The position numbers and the translations under genes are program-made. Positions 34,258 to 43,511 of a DNA stretch of 64,000 bases are shown piece after piece; positions within the stretch are counted from its first letter, which is position 1; the number at the start of each line of letters is the position of its first letter. This stretch comes from Chitinophaga sp. YR627 (GTDB taxonomy: Bacteria; Bacteroidota; Bacteroidia; Chitinophagales; Chitinophagaceae), in contig NZ_FOUX01000003.1 in the NCBI RefSeq assembly GCF_900114995.1, positions 682,001 through 746,000 on the forward strand, written 5' to 3'. The notes below the pieces were generated by a model. The model was not told where the DNA came from. It made no database searches and worked only from the letters and a program-made list of their open reading frames with translations.

Positions 34258-35319
34258 ATGGACCTGCTTGCTGAGGCAATGGCTACCGCCAAAGCCGTCA
34301 AATTACGTTATGTGAAGTCTGGTACTACAGGCTATAGCCGGGAAAGGATAAAAGGCGGCTTTCGGTACCGTGATCAGCACGGAGATATTATCAGGGACGA
34401 GGAGGTACTGAAAAGGATCCGCGGACTGGTATTACCACCTGCCTGGGAGGAAGTATGGATCTCTCCATATGCGAACGGACACCTGCAGGCGACAGGCATC
34501 GATGCCATGGGCAGAAGGCAGTACCGCTATCATTCTACCTGGGCAAAAGTACGTAACGAGACCAAGTACGATCGTCTGCTACATTTTGGGGAGAAACTAC
34601 CGCAATTACGCGAACATATTACGGTTGCATTACGTAAGAAAAGTCTTGATAAAGAGAAGGTTACGGCTATCGCGTTGAGTGTTATGCAGGAAACCCTGAT
34701 CAGGGTTGGGAATGCGTCCTATGAGAAATTATATGGGTCTTATGGGCTAACGACATTGCACTCACAACACGTGAAAATAGACGGAAATACGGCCTTTTTT
34801 AAGTTCAAGGGAAAGAAGGGCGTGATGCATAAAATAACGCTTAAACACGCGCAATTAGCCAAATTACTGCACAAGGTGAGAGATATTCCCGGCCAGGAAT
34901 TATTCCAGTATTATGAAGGAGAAGAACATAAGAGTCTTGATTCCGGAGATATCAATGAATACCTGAAACAATGGACCGGTGATGATTTTACCTGTAAGGA
35001 TTTCCGGACCTGGTCCGGTACGGTGAATGCACTGAATCTGCTGGCTGATCTTACCCCGTTTACTTCCGCACATCAATGTAAACAAAACCTGGTGCAGATC
35101 ATCGACAGCGTAGCCGGCAAGCTCGGTAATACAAGGGCTGTCTGTAAGAAATATTACATCCATCCAAAAATACTGGAATCGTATGAACTATGTGAGCTGG
35201 AGCCTTACCTGGAAGAGTTACGGGCGGGAAGAGCAGAGGCATCTGAGGATGGTTTGCATAATGATGAGAAGGTGTTGCTGAAGTTTATGAAGGAACAGAA
35301 AAAGAACGGGAAAAATTAA
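34258..35319 (+). CDS. DNA topoisomerase IB
   Basis: This enzyme relaxes supercoiled DNA through a 3'-phosphotyrosine link, as poxvirus-like bacterial type IB topoisomerases do. Visible signatures include GFRYRDQHGDIIRDEEVLKR, the recognition segment ATGIDAMGRRQYRYH, RVGNASYEKLYGSYGLTTL, the Arg-rich FRTWSGTVNAL and the catalytic Tyr region AVCKKYYIHPKILESYE. At 353 residues it has the usual size. It follows the SDR gene and ends inside the left arm of a 33-base hairpin. Its position next to Ku and LigD fits a DNA-damage and stress block. Confidence 0.94.
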   Translation: MDLLAEAMATAKAVKLRYVKSGTTGYSRERIKGGFRYRDQHGDIIRDEEVLKRIRGLVLPPAWEEVWISPYANGHLQATGIDAMGRRQYRYHSTWAKVRNETKYDRLLHFGEKLPQLREHITVALRKKSLDKEKVTAIALSVMQETLIRVGNASYEKLYGSYGLTTLHSQHVKIDGNTAFFKFKGKKGVMHKITLKHAQLAKLLHKVRDIPGQELFQYYEGEEHKSLDSGDINEYLKQWTGDDFTCKDFRTWSGTVNALNLLADLTPFTSAHQCKQNLVQIIDSVAGKLGNTRAVCKKYYIHPKILESYELCELEPYLEELRAGRAEASEDGLHNDEKVLLKFMKEQKKNGKN

Positions 35320-35390
35320 GAATTAAAAATTAAGGATTAAGAATTAGCGCTGAGCAATAATTCTTAATCCTTAATTTTTAATTCTTAATT
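35314..35390. terminator. Perfect 33-bp inverted repeat between convergent genes
   Basis: Arms 35314-35346 and 35358-35390 are perfect complements around an 11-base loop (GCGCTGAGCAA). Each arm is itself built of repeating AATTAAG/GGATTAAG units. The left arm begins at the stop codon of the topoisomerase gene, and the right arm ends ten bases before the stop of the convergent gene. A two-way terminator or mobile-type palindromic repeat is possible. Confidence 0.75.
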
Positions 35391-35400
35391 AAATAATATC

Positions 35401-35748
35401 CTATGCGAAGATCAGCTGATCTTCCCTGTCTTCTACCGGGATTTTCTGGATAAATTCATCGAATCCAGCCTCTTCATGGGTGCTGTAAACACCATAGGCA
35501 TCCAGTACGTAGCCAATTTCGCCTTCCTTGTCCTCTATCAGGTATAATACGGACATGTCGGCAGGATCTGACTCACCTTCGAACCGGTAGGTTTTGATGA
35601 TCTTCAATTCCTCAGGATTGTAGATCTTTTGTTTTTCTATATTCTGCATTCTGCCGTGATCACTCATTTTTAGTTCATGATCTAGGCCTTTTTCATGTAG
35701 TTTTTGCATCACCCGGCTAAGGGTGGTCATTTCGCCTGGCTTTTCCAT
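35401..35748 (-). CDS. Conserved hypothetical protein (often labelled PRPP synthetase-like)
   Basis: The 115-residue product is small and acidic: TTLSRVMQKLHEKGLDHELK, then KIYNPEELKIIKTYRFEG and VLYLIEDKEGEIGYVLDAYG. Similar short Bacteroidota proteins are sometimes named phosphoribosylpyrophosphate synthetase, but I see no PRPP-synthetase motifs, so the name is not supported here. The ATG at 35748 (MEKPGEM) is preferred over a TTG six bases earlier. A near match to the -7 element (AACCTTTG on the minus strand) ends close to the start, implying a short leader. It is divergent from Ku. Confidence 0.65.
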   Translation of the reverse strand: MEKPGEMTTLSRVMQKLHEKGLDHELKMSDHGRMQNIEKQKIYNPEELKIIKTYRFEGESDPADMSVLYLIEDKEGEIGYVLDAYGVYSTHEEAGFDEFIQKIPVEDREDQLIFA

Positions 35749-35841
35749 AAACAAAGGTTTTTGTTACAGGATAAAATCCAAAACACGTGCCATGGCATAT
35801 AGTTTGGTTTTCACTCATTATCACTACTAAATTATCTTTTT

Positions 35842-36633
35842 ATGAGAGCTGTATGGTCAGGAACAATCGGTTTTGGGTTGGTCAATATACCCATCAAATT
35901 GTACAGCGCAGTACAGGACAGCAGGCTGGACCTGGACATGCTGGACAGGAAAGATCACGCCCATATAAAATTTAAAAGGGTGAATGAAGACACAGGTAAA
36001 GAAGTGCCCTGGGAGCAGATTGTGAAAGGATACCTGTATAATGATGAATACGTCATTCTGGAGGATGAGGATTTTCAGGAAGCCAGTCCGGAAAAGAGTA
36101 AGATCATCACCATCGAATCATTTGTGGAACTGGTAGAAATAGATGATATCTATTTCGAAACACCCTATTTCATAGAACCGGATAAAGCCGGCGTTAAAGC
36201 ATATGATCTGTTGTTGAAAACATTGCAGAAAACGGGTAAGGCCGGTCTGGGGCGTTTTGTACTCAGAACGAGTGAACACCTGGCCATTATCCGGCCCAGA
36301 GAAGATTATCTGATGTTGCAACAGCTAAGATTTTCGCAGGAAATACGCTCTCCGGAAGAGCTGTCTTTTCCATCCAATACAAAGATCAGTAAAAAGGAGC
36401 TGGATATGGCGATACAACTGGTGGACAGTTACACCACTGAATTTGATATCAGTCAGTTCAAAGATACTTATCATGAAGAACTGCTGAAGATCATTAAGGC
36501 AAAAGCCAGCGGCAAACGACGTACGGTGAAAAAACTGAAAGTGGTGCATACGAAGAGCAGCGATCTGTTCAGTCAGCTGAAGGCGAGTCTGACGCCATCT
36601 ACAGGAAAAACCACTAAAAAACGTGCGTCATGA
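35842..36633 (+). CDS. ku: Non-homologous end-joining protein Ku
   Basis: This protein forms the ring that binds DNA ends in bacterial NHEJ and recruits LigD. It begins MRAVWSGTIGFGLVNIPIKL, the characteristic start of bacterial Ku, followed by DLDMLDRKDHAHIKFKRVNE and the core YFETPYFIEPDKAGVKAYDL. The C-terminus is Lys/Arg/Thr-rich (ASGKRRTVKKLKV), as expected for LigD contact and DNA binding. The length of 263 residues is standard. Its stop overlaps the ligD start (ATGA), so they are translationally coupled. Confidence 0.96.
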   Translation: MRAVWSGTIGFGLVNIPIKLYSAVQDSRLDLDMLDRKDHAHIKFKRVNEDTGKEVPWEQIVKGYLYNDEYVILEDEDFQEASPEKSKIITIESFVELVEIDDIYFETPYFIEPDKAGVKAYDLLLKTLQKTGKAGLGRFVLRTSEHLAIIRPREDYLMLQQLRFSQEIRSPEELSFPSNTKISKKELDMAIQLVDSYTTEFDISQFKDTYHEELLKIIKAKASGKRRTVKKLKVVHTKSSDLFSQLKASLTPSTGKTTKKRAS

Positions 36634-39215
36634 GCAGCTTAAAAACATATGATGAGAAGCGCGATTTCAAACAGACTGCCGAACCCAAAGGTGCAAAGAG
36701 AAAGAGTGCCGGTAAGCAGCACATTTTTGTCATACAGCGGCATCATGCATCACGTTTGCATTATGATTTTCGCCTGGAAGTAGATGGTGTACTGAAAAGC
36801 TGGGCAGTACCCAAAGGCCCTTCTATGAATCCTGCAGATAAAAGGCTGGCTATGCAGGTGGAAGATCATCCGTATGACTATAAAGATTTCGAAGGCGTGA
36901 TCCCGGAAGGGAATTATGGCGCTGGTTATGTCTATGTGTGGGATAAAGGCAATTACGAATTACTACGTGAGGATGGTAGCAGCTTTGATAAAGCCGCCAA
37001 TAAGGAGATCAAAGAAGGAGATCTGAAGATACGGCTGAAAGGACGGAAGGTGAAAGGGGAATTTGCCCTGGTGAAGATGAAGAATACAGCTGATAATGCC
37101 TGGTTGCTGCTGAAACATAAAGATGACTATGCTGTGAAGGACGCTTATAACAGCGAAGATTTCACACCCCAGCGTGTAAAGGACCGGGGAGTGAAGGAAA
37201 AGGAAAAGATGAAAGGTGAGGGTAAAAAAAAAGTGAGTCCGGCAAAAGTGAAAGCAGCGTCTCAAAAAGGAAAGACAGTAAAAAAAGCTAAACAGCAACG
37301 GGCGCTTTTTACGCCGATGATGGCGACTTTGGTAGATGCACCTTTCAACCGGGAAGGATGGCTGTTTGAGACCAAATGGGATGGCTACCGGGCTATTGCA
37401 GATGTGAGAAACGGGAAAGTGGAACTGTATTCGAGAAATCATCTTTCGTTCAATAAGGATTATGCACCTGTTGTAGAGGCATTGGAAAAATTGCAGCATG
37501 ACGCCGTGCTGGATGGAGAAATCGTTATCCTGAAAAAAGACGGGACCTCCGATTTTCAGTCATTGCAGAACTATAAGAATGACCCTTCGGGCAATCTTGT
37601 ATATGTCGTGTTTGATATGCTTGAGCTGGATGGAGAAGACCTGAAAGCGATGCCCCTGATCCAGCGGAAAGAATTGTTGAAAACGGTAGTAAAGCAGCTA
37701 AAGAACAAAGGCGTTGTTTATTCAGAACACATCTCAGACAATAGTGACACATTATATCAACAGGCAAAGGAAAAAGGCTGGGAGGGCATTATTGCGAAAG
37801 AAGCGGAAAGTCTGTATGCAGAGGGAAAACGGGCTATGGCCTGGCTGAAGATAAAGATCATTGATGAGCAGGAAGCCATTATCTGTGGATATACTGATCC
37901 GAAGGGAAGCAGAAAGAAGATCGGCTCCCTGGTACTGGGTGTATATGATGATAATAAGGAACTACGATATGTGGGGAACTGTGGCGGTGGATTGAATGGA
38001 ACGTTGATCAATGAGCTGTATGAAAAGATGCAACCGCTGCGACAAAAGAGCTCTCCTTTTGATAAAAAGATCAGAACCAATACGCCGGTTACCTGGGTAA
38101 AGCCACAACTGGTGTGTCAGGTGAAATTCTCTTCATGGACAAGTGACAAGCAGCTACGGCAGCCGGTATTCCTTGGATTGAGGAAAGACAAGCCGGCAAA
38201 GGAGGTGCATCAGGAAACTGCAAAATCCACAAAGATGGCTACTAAAAAAGCGGCAGTAACCGCTGCTCCGGCGAAAGCAGCACCTGAGAAAGAGCGGGTG
38301 GTGACACTCAACAGTAAAAAGGTACCGCTGACCAATCAGCAGAAATTATACTGGCCGGATGAAAAGATCACAAAAGGTGAGTTGATCGATTATTATATGG
38401 AAATGGCGGACTATGTGCTGCCCTATCTGAAAGACCGTCCACTCAGTCTGCATCGCTTCCCCAACGGCATCAAGGATGCCGGTTTCTATCAAAAGGATGT
38501 AGATACAGCAGCGGCTCCTGACTGGGTAAAAACGGTCACTTTACACGCAGCTTCCGCATCCCGTGACGTGGATTATCTGGTATGTAATAATGCTGCTACA
38601 CTGGTATATATGGCCAACCTGGGCTGTATAGAAATGAACCCCTGGTTATCACGCGTGAAGAACCTGGATAATCCGGATTATATCGTACTGGACCTGGACC
38701 CGGAGAATATTGCCTTTAAGTATGTGGTAGAAACCGCATTAGCGATAAAGGAATTATTGGATAAGGTAGGTGTAAAGTCCTTTTGCAAGACTTCCGGCGC
38801 TTCGGGATTGCATATTTATGTGCCTACCGGCGGAAAGTATAACTATGAGACCTGCCGCTTATTTGCCGAGTATGTGGCTAAGCAGGTACAACAGGAATTG
38901 CCAAAGATCACCAGTGTGATCCGTACGAAGTCTAAACGTAATAAGAAGGTGTATATTGACTATATGCAGAATAGCCGCGGACAAACCGTTGCATCACCCT
39001 ATTCCGTACGGCCAAAACCGGGAGCTACGGTGTCTGCTCCGCTGAACTGGGATGAACTGAATGAAGATCTTGCTATCAGCAATTTTACGATGGAGAATAT
39101 GAGAGACAGGGTAAAAGCAATGGGAAATCTGTGGAAAGATATTGATAAGACGAAAAATGATCTGCGTAAGGCGATAGCCAAAGTGGAATCAATGGCACAG
39201 GCGCAGGTGGAATAA
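36630..39215 (+). CDS. ligD: Multifunctional DNA ligase D (phosphoesterase-ligase-polymerase)
   Basis: This enzyme processes and seals double-strand breaks in NHEJ. Domain order in 861 residues: a 3'-phosphoesterase (about 30-165, HIFVIQRHHASRLHYDFRLE and GVIPEGNYGAG), an ATP-dependent ligase (about 225-530, nucleotidyl Lys in FETKWDGYRAI, then VLDGEIVIL and AMAWLKIKII) and a primase-polymerase (about 565-855, LYWPDEKITKGELIDYY, YIVLDLDPE as metal motif, KTSGASGLHIYVP). This PE-LIG-POL order differs from the POL-first mycobacterial form. It follows ku with an overlapping start and ends six bases from the convergent chromate transporter gene. Confidence 0.96.
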   Translation: MSSLKTYDEKRDFKQTAEPKGAKRKSAGKQHIFVIQRHHASRLHYDFRLEVDGVLKSWAVPKGPSMNPADKRLAMQVEDHPYDYKDFEGVIPEGNYGAGYVYVWDKGNYELLREDGSSFDKAANKEIKEGDLKIRLKGRKVKGEFALVKMKNTADNAWLLLKHKDDYAVKDAYNSEDFTPQRVKDRGVKEKEKMKGEGKKKVSPAKVKAASQKGKTVKKAKQQRALFTPMMATLVDAPFNREGWLFETKWDGYRAIADVRNGKVELYSRNHLSFNKDYAPVVEALEKLQHDAVLDGEIVILKKDGTSDFQSLQNYKNDPSGNLVYVVFDMLELDGEDLKAMPLIQRKELLKTVVKQLKNKGVVYSEHISDNSDTLYQQAKEKGWEGIIAKEAESLYAEGKRAMAWLKIKIIDEQEAIICGYTDPKGSRKKIGSLVLGVYDDNKELRYVGNCGGGLNGTLINELYEKMQPLRQKSSPFDKKIRTNTPVTWVKPQLVCQVKFSSWTSDKQLRQPVFLGLRKDKPAKEVHQETAKSTKMATKKAAVTAAPAKAAPEKERVVTLNSKKVPLTNQQKLYWPDEKITKGELIDYYMEMADYVLPYLKDRPLSLHRFPNGIKDAGFYQKDVDTAAAPDWVKTVTLHAASASRDVDYLVCNNAATLVYMANLGCIEMNPWLSRVKNLDNPDYIVLDLDPENIAFKYVVETALAIKELLDKVGVKSFCKTSGASGLHIYVPTGGKYNYETCRLFAEYVAKQVQQELPKITSVIRTKSKRNKKVYIDYMQNSRGQTVASPYSVRPKPGATVSAPLNWDELNEDLAISNFTMENMRDRVKAMGNLWKDIDKTKNDLRKAIAKVESMAQAQVE

Positions 39216-39221
39216 TATGAA

Positions 39222-40415
39222 CTATAACAGCCAGCCTAAAATAAGGCAGGCGAGTACGATAAAAGGGGATGGTATGCGCGAAAGCAGCAGTACGGTCAGT
39301 GTGACAGCGGTTACCGCAATCGTATACCCATTCTGTGGGATGGCCATGAACAGGATGATCGTGGCTGCCCACATGATCCCTACCACTACTGCATTAATGC
39401 CTTCTAATGCCCTGTAGATAACCACATATTTCTTCAGGTTATGCCATATGGGGAAGAAAAATAAGACCAAGAGTAGGCTGGGCAGGAAGATAGCAACCGG
39501 TGCCAGTACACAGCCTAATAACTGATAACCCGGACCGAGGTTACGCATCACCATACCACCGACATAAGCAGTGATAGAGAAGGTGGGCCCAGGTAAAGCA
39601 CGCATGATACCAGCGCCTGTCAGTAATTCTTCAGCGCTCATGAACTGGGTTTTCGCACGCGAAACGTACTGTTCCAGCATCATTGCGATCAGAATATCTC
39701 CTCCGCCAAATACCAGACTACCGAAACGGTAGAAGTTCTCAAATAAGTTAAAAGGACGGCGTGTGATCCAGTCATGCGTACGGGCCAGCTCTGAGAAGAA
39801 TCCCGCCAGTATGAAAAGCAGGGCAAAGAGCCAGATATTGGTCCAGCGGATCTTTTTAGGCTTATCCTGGATATCCGGAATACGTTTATCACTGAAATTG
39901 GATACGATACCCCCTAATATGATCAGGGAAGGAAAGGTCCAGGGAGATTTGAAGAAATAGGCGATCAGGAGCGACGATATCATGATCATCGTCGTTGCCA
40001 GGTTGCGTATACTGATACGGAATGCCCGCATGCTTCCATAAATAAGGAAACCAACGGCCATTGGTTGTACGTACTTAAAGATATCGGTATTCAGCGCTTT
40101 CTGGTCGAAATACTGTAACAGGAAGCTCAGGGAGCCCATAAGTATACAGGCGGGGGCTATCCATATCAACAGGGTGGCAACGGCCAGCGAAATGCCGCCA
40201 CGTTTATATCCGATCAGTGTAAGTGTCTGGGAAGAAGAAGCGCCGGGTAAGAGTTGACAGAAAGCATTATATTCCATCAGTTCCTGTTCTGTCACATCCC
40301 GTCTCTGGTGTACAAATGTTTTCAACATCATAGCCAGGTGACCCTGCGGGCCCCCGTATGCTGTGATGCTATGCATAAAAACAGCGCGCAGGAAAGGAAT
40401 ATGACGAAGAAACAC
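39222..40415 (-). CDS. chrA: Chromate transporter (ChrA/CHR family)
   Basis: This membrane protein has about ten to twelve hydrophobic helices and two CHR half-domains. The signature AYGGPQGHLAMMLKTFV and QLLPGASSSQTLTLIGYKRG mark the first half, and FRFGSLVFGGGDILIAMML-like sequence with GPTFSITAYVGGMV mark the second. Family members export chromate by proton exchange. The 397 residues are usual. The start is a GTG, because an in-frame stop lies two codons before it and an ATG 39 bases later would remove the first helix. It stands alone, convergent with ligD. Confidence 0.9.
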   Translation of the reverse strand: MFLRHIPFLRAVFMHSITAYGGPQGHLAMMLKTFVHQRRDVTEQELMEYNAFCQLLPGASSSQTLTLIGYKRGGISLAVATLLIWIAPACILMGSLSFLLQYFDQKALNTDIFKYVQPMAVGFLIYGSMRAFRISIRNLATTMIMISSLLIAYFFKSPWTFPSLIILGGIVSNFSDKRIPDIQDKPKKIRWTNIWLFALLFILAGFFSELARTHDWITRRPFNLFENFYRFGSLVFGGGDILIAMMLEQYVSRAKTQFMSAEELLTGAGIMRALPGPTFSITAYVGGMVMRNLGPGYQLLGCVLAPVAIFLPSLLLVLFFFPIWHNLKKYVVIYRALEGINAVVVGIMWAATIILFMAIPQNGYTIAVTAVTLTVLLLSRIPSPFIVLACLILGWLL

Positions 40416-40635
40416 GCTTTAGTATTTATTAGGCTGCCCGAATTTCAATAATTTCCTGACAATATCAAACAATAAAGCGACAAACTATTGATTTTCTTCG
40501 GTTAAGCCTGTAACGTACAGGCATAATACTTGTTGTAGATTCTCAATACTTTGCAGGATATTGAATACTTCCCACCTCTATCTGGTAGCCTGTCAATTGA
40601 TTGGTAATGAATAGTTTAATATTAGAAGCAGTTTT

Positions 40636-41676
40636 ATGAAGAGATTTCTGATAATCCTATGCATAACACTTTCACTGAACGTACATGCGCAATTGTCATT
40701 CTACAACAGTGATGATTATTGGGCAAATTTCTGCTTACAGTCGGATTGTGTTAAACCATCGGCGACAGATACCTGTCTGGTTTTTGTGAGTAACCGGCAC
40801 CTGCACAAGGATAATCTGCGCTTTGTGGACGAATATGTGGATACGTCAGGACTGAAATACTTCTTTTTGCAAAAGCATGGTGGACAATGGAATGTATTTC
40901 AGACGCCTACATTGTCAGACGCCATGCATTTATTGCCGGAAAAGCGGGATATCGTCGTTTATGCGGAGGGGATGGGAAAGATCTTCACTACGAATGTAGA
41001 AAGAGCATTGCTGATGCGATCGCAATACCAGGTGAATGTAATCATGTTTGACTATGCCAGTATTAATACCACTTACCGGCCGGCACGGAACTTCCGGTTT
41101 GCACGGGAGAATGCCCGTTTATCGGCGCCACATTATTACCGGCTGCTTCGTATCATACAAGAGGCGCGGAGGGAGCAGGAAGACTGGATGCAACAGGTGA
41201 AGGTGTCTACATTCTGCCATAGTATGGGCAATATCATATTGATGGAGATGATGAAAGGGCAGGATTACCAGCAACTGAATAGCGAACCGTTTATCGATAA
41301 TATAGTGATCAATGCCGCCTGTGTACCTTCCAGAGGGCATCAGGAATGGGTAGAGGACATTCATTTCGCGAATAAGATCTATATCCACTATAACAGGTCG
41401 GACTGGCAATTAAAAGGCGCTCATTTACTGACATTGAAGCCACAATTGGGAGAGAAGCTGAAAGGACATCTGGCAAAAAATGCCAATTATGTCAATTTCC
41501 GGGAGCAGGTGGGTAGTCAGCACAGTTACTTTCTGAATTTCCCGCAGAACGAGTATCGTATGACCAATGAGATGAAGGATTACTTTGTACAGTTATTCAG
41601 TGGAAATACCGCTGTACTGGAAGAAGAGAAGACGCTGGTGAAGAAGGAGGGAAGTGGTCCGGACAAGGTGAATTAA
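40636..41676 (+). CDS. Secreted alpha/beta hydrolase (DUF900-like)
   Basis: A signal peptide (MKRFLIILCITLSLNVHAQ) precedes a 325-residue domain. The nucleophile elbow is visible as FCHSMGN, the pattern GxSxG with Cys in the first position as in DUF900-type hydrolases, after the strand MQQVKVST. A preceding block (VNVIMFDYASINTTYRP) is like the strand-3 region of that fold. A possible catalytic His is in GSQHSYFLNF. The substrate is unknown; lipase or esterase activity in the periplasm is likely. It has no operon partner and ends before a bidirectional terminator. Confidence 0.8.
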   Translation: MKRFLIILCITLSLNVHAQLSFYNSDDYWANFCLQSDCVKPSATDTCLVFVSNRHLHKDNLRFVDEYVDTSGLKYFFLQKHGGQWNVFQTPTLSDAMHLLPEKRDIVVYAEGMGKIFTTNVERALLMRSQYQVNVIMFDYASINTTYRPARNFRFARENARLSAPHYYRLLRIIQEARREQEDWMQQVKVSTFCHSMGNIILMEMMKGQDYQQLNSEPFIDNIVINAACVPSRGHQEWVEDIHFANKIYIHYNRSDWQLKGAHLLTLKPQLGEKLKGHLAKNANYVNFREQVGSQHSYFLNFPQNEYRMTNEMKDYFVQLFSGNTAVLEEEKTLVKKEGSGPDKVN

Positions 41677-41711
41677 TGTGTAGTATAAATCAGCATATAA
41701 GAGAGAAAAGA

Positions 41712-41736
41712 AAAACGCTCCGTAATGGAGCGTTTT
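41712..41736. terminator. Bidirectional terminator
   Basis: AAAACGCTCC (41712-41721) and GGAGCGTTTT (41727-41736) pair perfectly around GTAAT. It serves the convergent hydrolase and oxygenase genes. Confidence 0.82.
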
Positions 41737-41746
41737 CTGTTTATAG

Positions 41747-42703
41747 CTATTTCTTAAGACCAATTTCTCTGAGGCGTTCATCGAGGTATTCGCCGGCCGT
41801 GATAGGCTCATAAGCGAGCGGATGTTCGGCATTTACGCAGCTTTCCAGTGCATTCAGTGGCATCTCTGATTTAGGATGCAGGAAGAACGGAATGGAATAA
41901 CGGCTGGTATGCCACATCTCACGTGGTGGGTTTACCACACGATGCGTAGTTGATTTCAGCCGATTGTTGGTGAGACGCTGGAGCATATCCCCTACGTTTA
42001 CAACGATCTGTTCCGGTAAAGAAGTAACAGGCACCCAGTTGTTCTGTTTATCCAGGATCTGTAATCCATCTGCAGAAGCGCCTACCAGCAGGGTAATGAG
42101 GTTGATATCCTCATGTTGTTCCGCACGGATGGCAGAGGATGGCTCTTCTGTAATAGGAGGGTAGTGAATAGCCCTCAGGATGGAGTTTCCATTATGGATA
42201 AACTGATCAAAATAGTGCTCATCCAGTCCGAGGTAGATGGCAATAGCCTGCAGCAGCGCTTTTCCTGATGATTCAAAACCACGGTAGGCATCAAAGAAGG
42301 TCGGCGTAAATGCCGGAATTTCTTTTACGGCCACATTGGGAGGGTATTCTGCACCGATCGGATCATCATCTTCTACTGTCTGGCCGAACTGGAAGAATTC
42401 TTTCAGGTCGGGCGCTTCATAGCCCTTGGCGTGTTCTTTCCCGAAGGAAGTATAGCCACGCTGACCGGCCAGTTCAGGGATCTCATAAGACCGCTTGATA
42501 TCGGACGGCAGGGTGAAGAACAGTTGTACATACTTGTACAGTTTCGCAATAAGATCGTCAGAAATACCATGATTTTTTACCGCCACAAAGCCTACTTCTT
42601 CGTAAGCTTTACCAAGCTGCTCCACAAAAGCCGCTTTACTGGCGGCGTCGCCCGAGGTAAAGGCGGCGAGGTCCACAACCGGAATGGAATGAGTTATTGC
42701 CAT
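41747..42703 (-). CDS. 2-oxoglutarate/Fe(II)-dependent oxygenase (IPNS-like)
   Basis: This 318-residue enzyme belongs to the isopenicillin-N-synthase-like dioxygenases. The N-terminus has IPVVDLAAFTSGDAA and VGFVAVKNHGISDDLI. The iron ligands are the HxD in AEQHEDINLITLL and the distal His in KSTTHRVVNPP; the 2-oxoglutarate-binding Arg-Ser follows in WHTSRYSIPFFLHP. The reaction substrate is unknown; relatives act on amino acids, hormones or small peptides. The gene is followed downstream by a terminator and preceded by exbD 30 bases away on the same strand. Confidence 0.9.
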   Translation of the reverse strand: MAITHSIPVVDLAAFTSGDAASKAAFVEQLGKAYEEVGFVAVKNHGISDDLIAKLYKYVQLFFTLPSDIKRSYEIPELAGQRGYTSFGKEHAKGYEAPDLKEFFQFGQTVEDDDPIGAEYPPNVAVKEIPAFTPTFFDAYRGFESSGKALLQAIAIYLGLDEHYFDQFIHNGNSILRAIHYPPITEEPSSAIRAEQHEDINLITLLVGASADGLQILDKQNNWVPVTSLPEQIVVNVGDMLQRLTNNRLKSTTHRVVNPPREMWHTSRYSIPFFLHPKSEMPLNALESCVNAEHPLAYEPITAGEYLDERLREIGLKK

Positions 42704-42733
42704 AGTAAATGAGTTTTACCTTACTAAGGTAAC

Positions 42734-43264
42734 TCATTTTAAGAAAGCTTCGTCTTCCGGTGTAATGTCTACTACGGCATATCTGGCTACATGGTTGATG
42801 AGCATTTCATCCATGATATCCACTACATTCTTATAACTGGCATGTTTATCTGCTTTGATCAGTACCATCAGGTCATCTTTTTTGTGCATTTGTATGACAC
42901 GATCCTTTTTATCGATGATGACGTCGCGTATGCCATGGTTATTGGCATAGGATGAGTTTTTCACTACAGGAGGGTGTGAAGGATCATTGCCAATCCCTTC
43001 GTAGTAGCTGACTTTATTATTGGCGCCCAGTAAAATAGTCAGAGACTTACTGTCGGCCAATACAGACGGATGATCTTTATCTTCTGCGGGCATCAGCAGA
43101 TCAGTTGTTCTGTGTTTCATCATGGTCGTGGTGAGCATGAAAAAGGTAATGAGCAAAAAGCCCAGGTCTACCATGGGTGTCATATCAACACGTGTACTTT
43201 TTTTATTTGATCGGGTGCCTCTTTTGCGGCCACGTTCGGATCCGCCGGCATTTATTTCAGCCAT
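42734..43264 (-). CDS. ExbD/TolR family biopolymer transport protein
   Basis: The product of 176 residues has a short basic N-terminus (GSERGRKRGTRSNKKST), one membrane helix (MVDLGFLLITFFMLTTTMM) with the essential Asp in DMTPMVDLG, and a periplasmic domain. In the TonB or Tol motor this protein couples the proton gradient to outer-membrane transport, for example of the SusC receptors here. ExbB and TonB are not in the window. The family is often found as paired ExbD genes in Bacteroidota, but only one is seen. Confidence 0.9.
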   Translation of the reverse strand: MAEINAGGSERGRKRGTRSNKKSTRVDMTPMVDLGFLLITFFMLTTTMMKHRTTDLLMPAEDKDHPSVLADSKSLTILLGANNKVSYYEGIGNDPSHPPVVKNSSYANNHGIRDVIIDKKDRVIQMHKKDDLMVLIKADKHASYKNVVDIMDEMLINHVARYAVVDITPEDEAFLK

Positions 43265-43422
43265 TGCATAAGGGTTTAATGGTAAGGAATTAAATGACTG
43301 AAAGCGCTTTCTGGTATATAGATGCAGGAGTGAATAGATTCCATAAAAATTAATCAGGAATGAAGAAGGGTGAATTGGGCAGAATGAGGCTGGATAAGGG
43401 AACGGGGTTGTGCGGAATTAAA

Positions 43423-43455
43423 TAAAAAGGGCGCTTCATTTAAATGAAGCGCCCT
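43423..43455 (-). terminator. Terminator of asnS: 28-base perfect palindrome
   Basis: Positions 43428-43455 (14-base arms, AGGGCGCTTCATTT and its complement, no loop bases) are self-complementary. On the minus strand a TTTTTATTT run follows. It lies 57 bases after the asnS stop. Confidence 0.85.
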
Positions 43456-43511
43456 GCTATAAGGCTTTAAAAAAGTCTGTTTGTAATTGAAGACTCCAAT
43501 TCCTGATTGAA

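Noticed and set aside
35401..35748. Phosphoribosylpyrophosphate synthetase
   Set aside because: Similar short proteins are often given this name, but no PRPP-binding or catalytic motif is visible in 115 residues.
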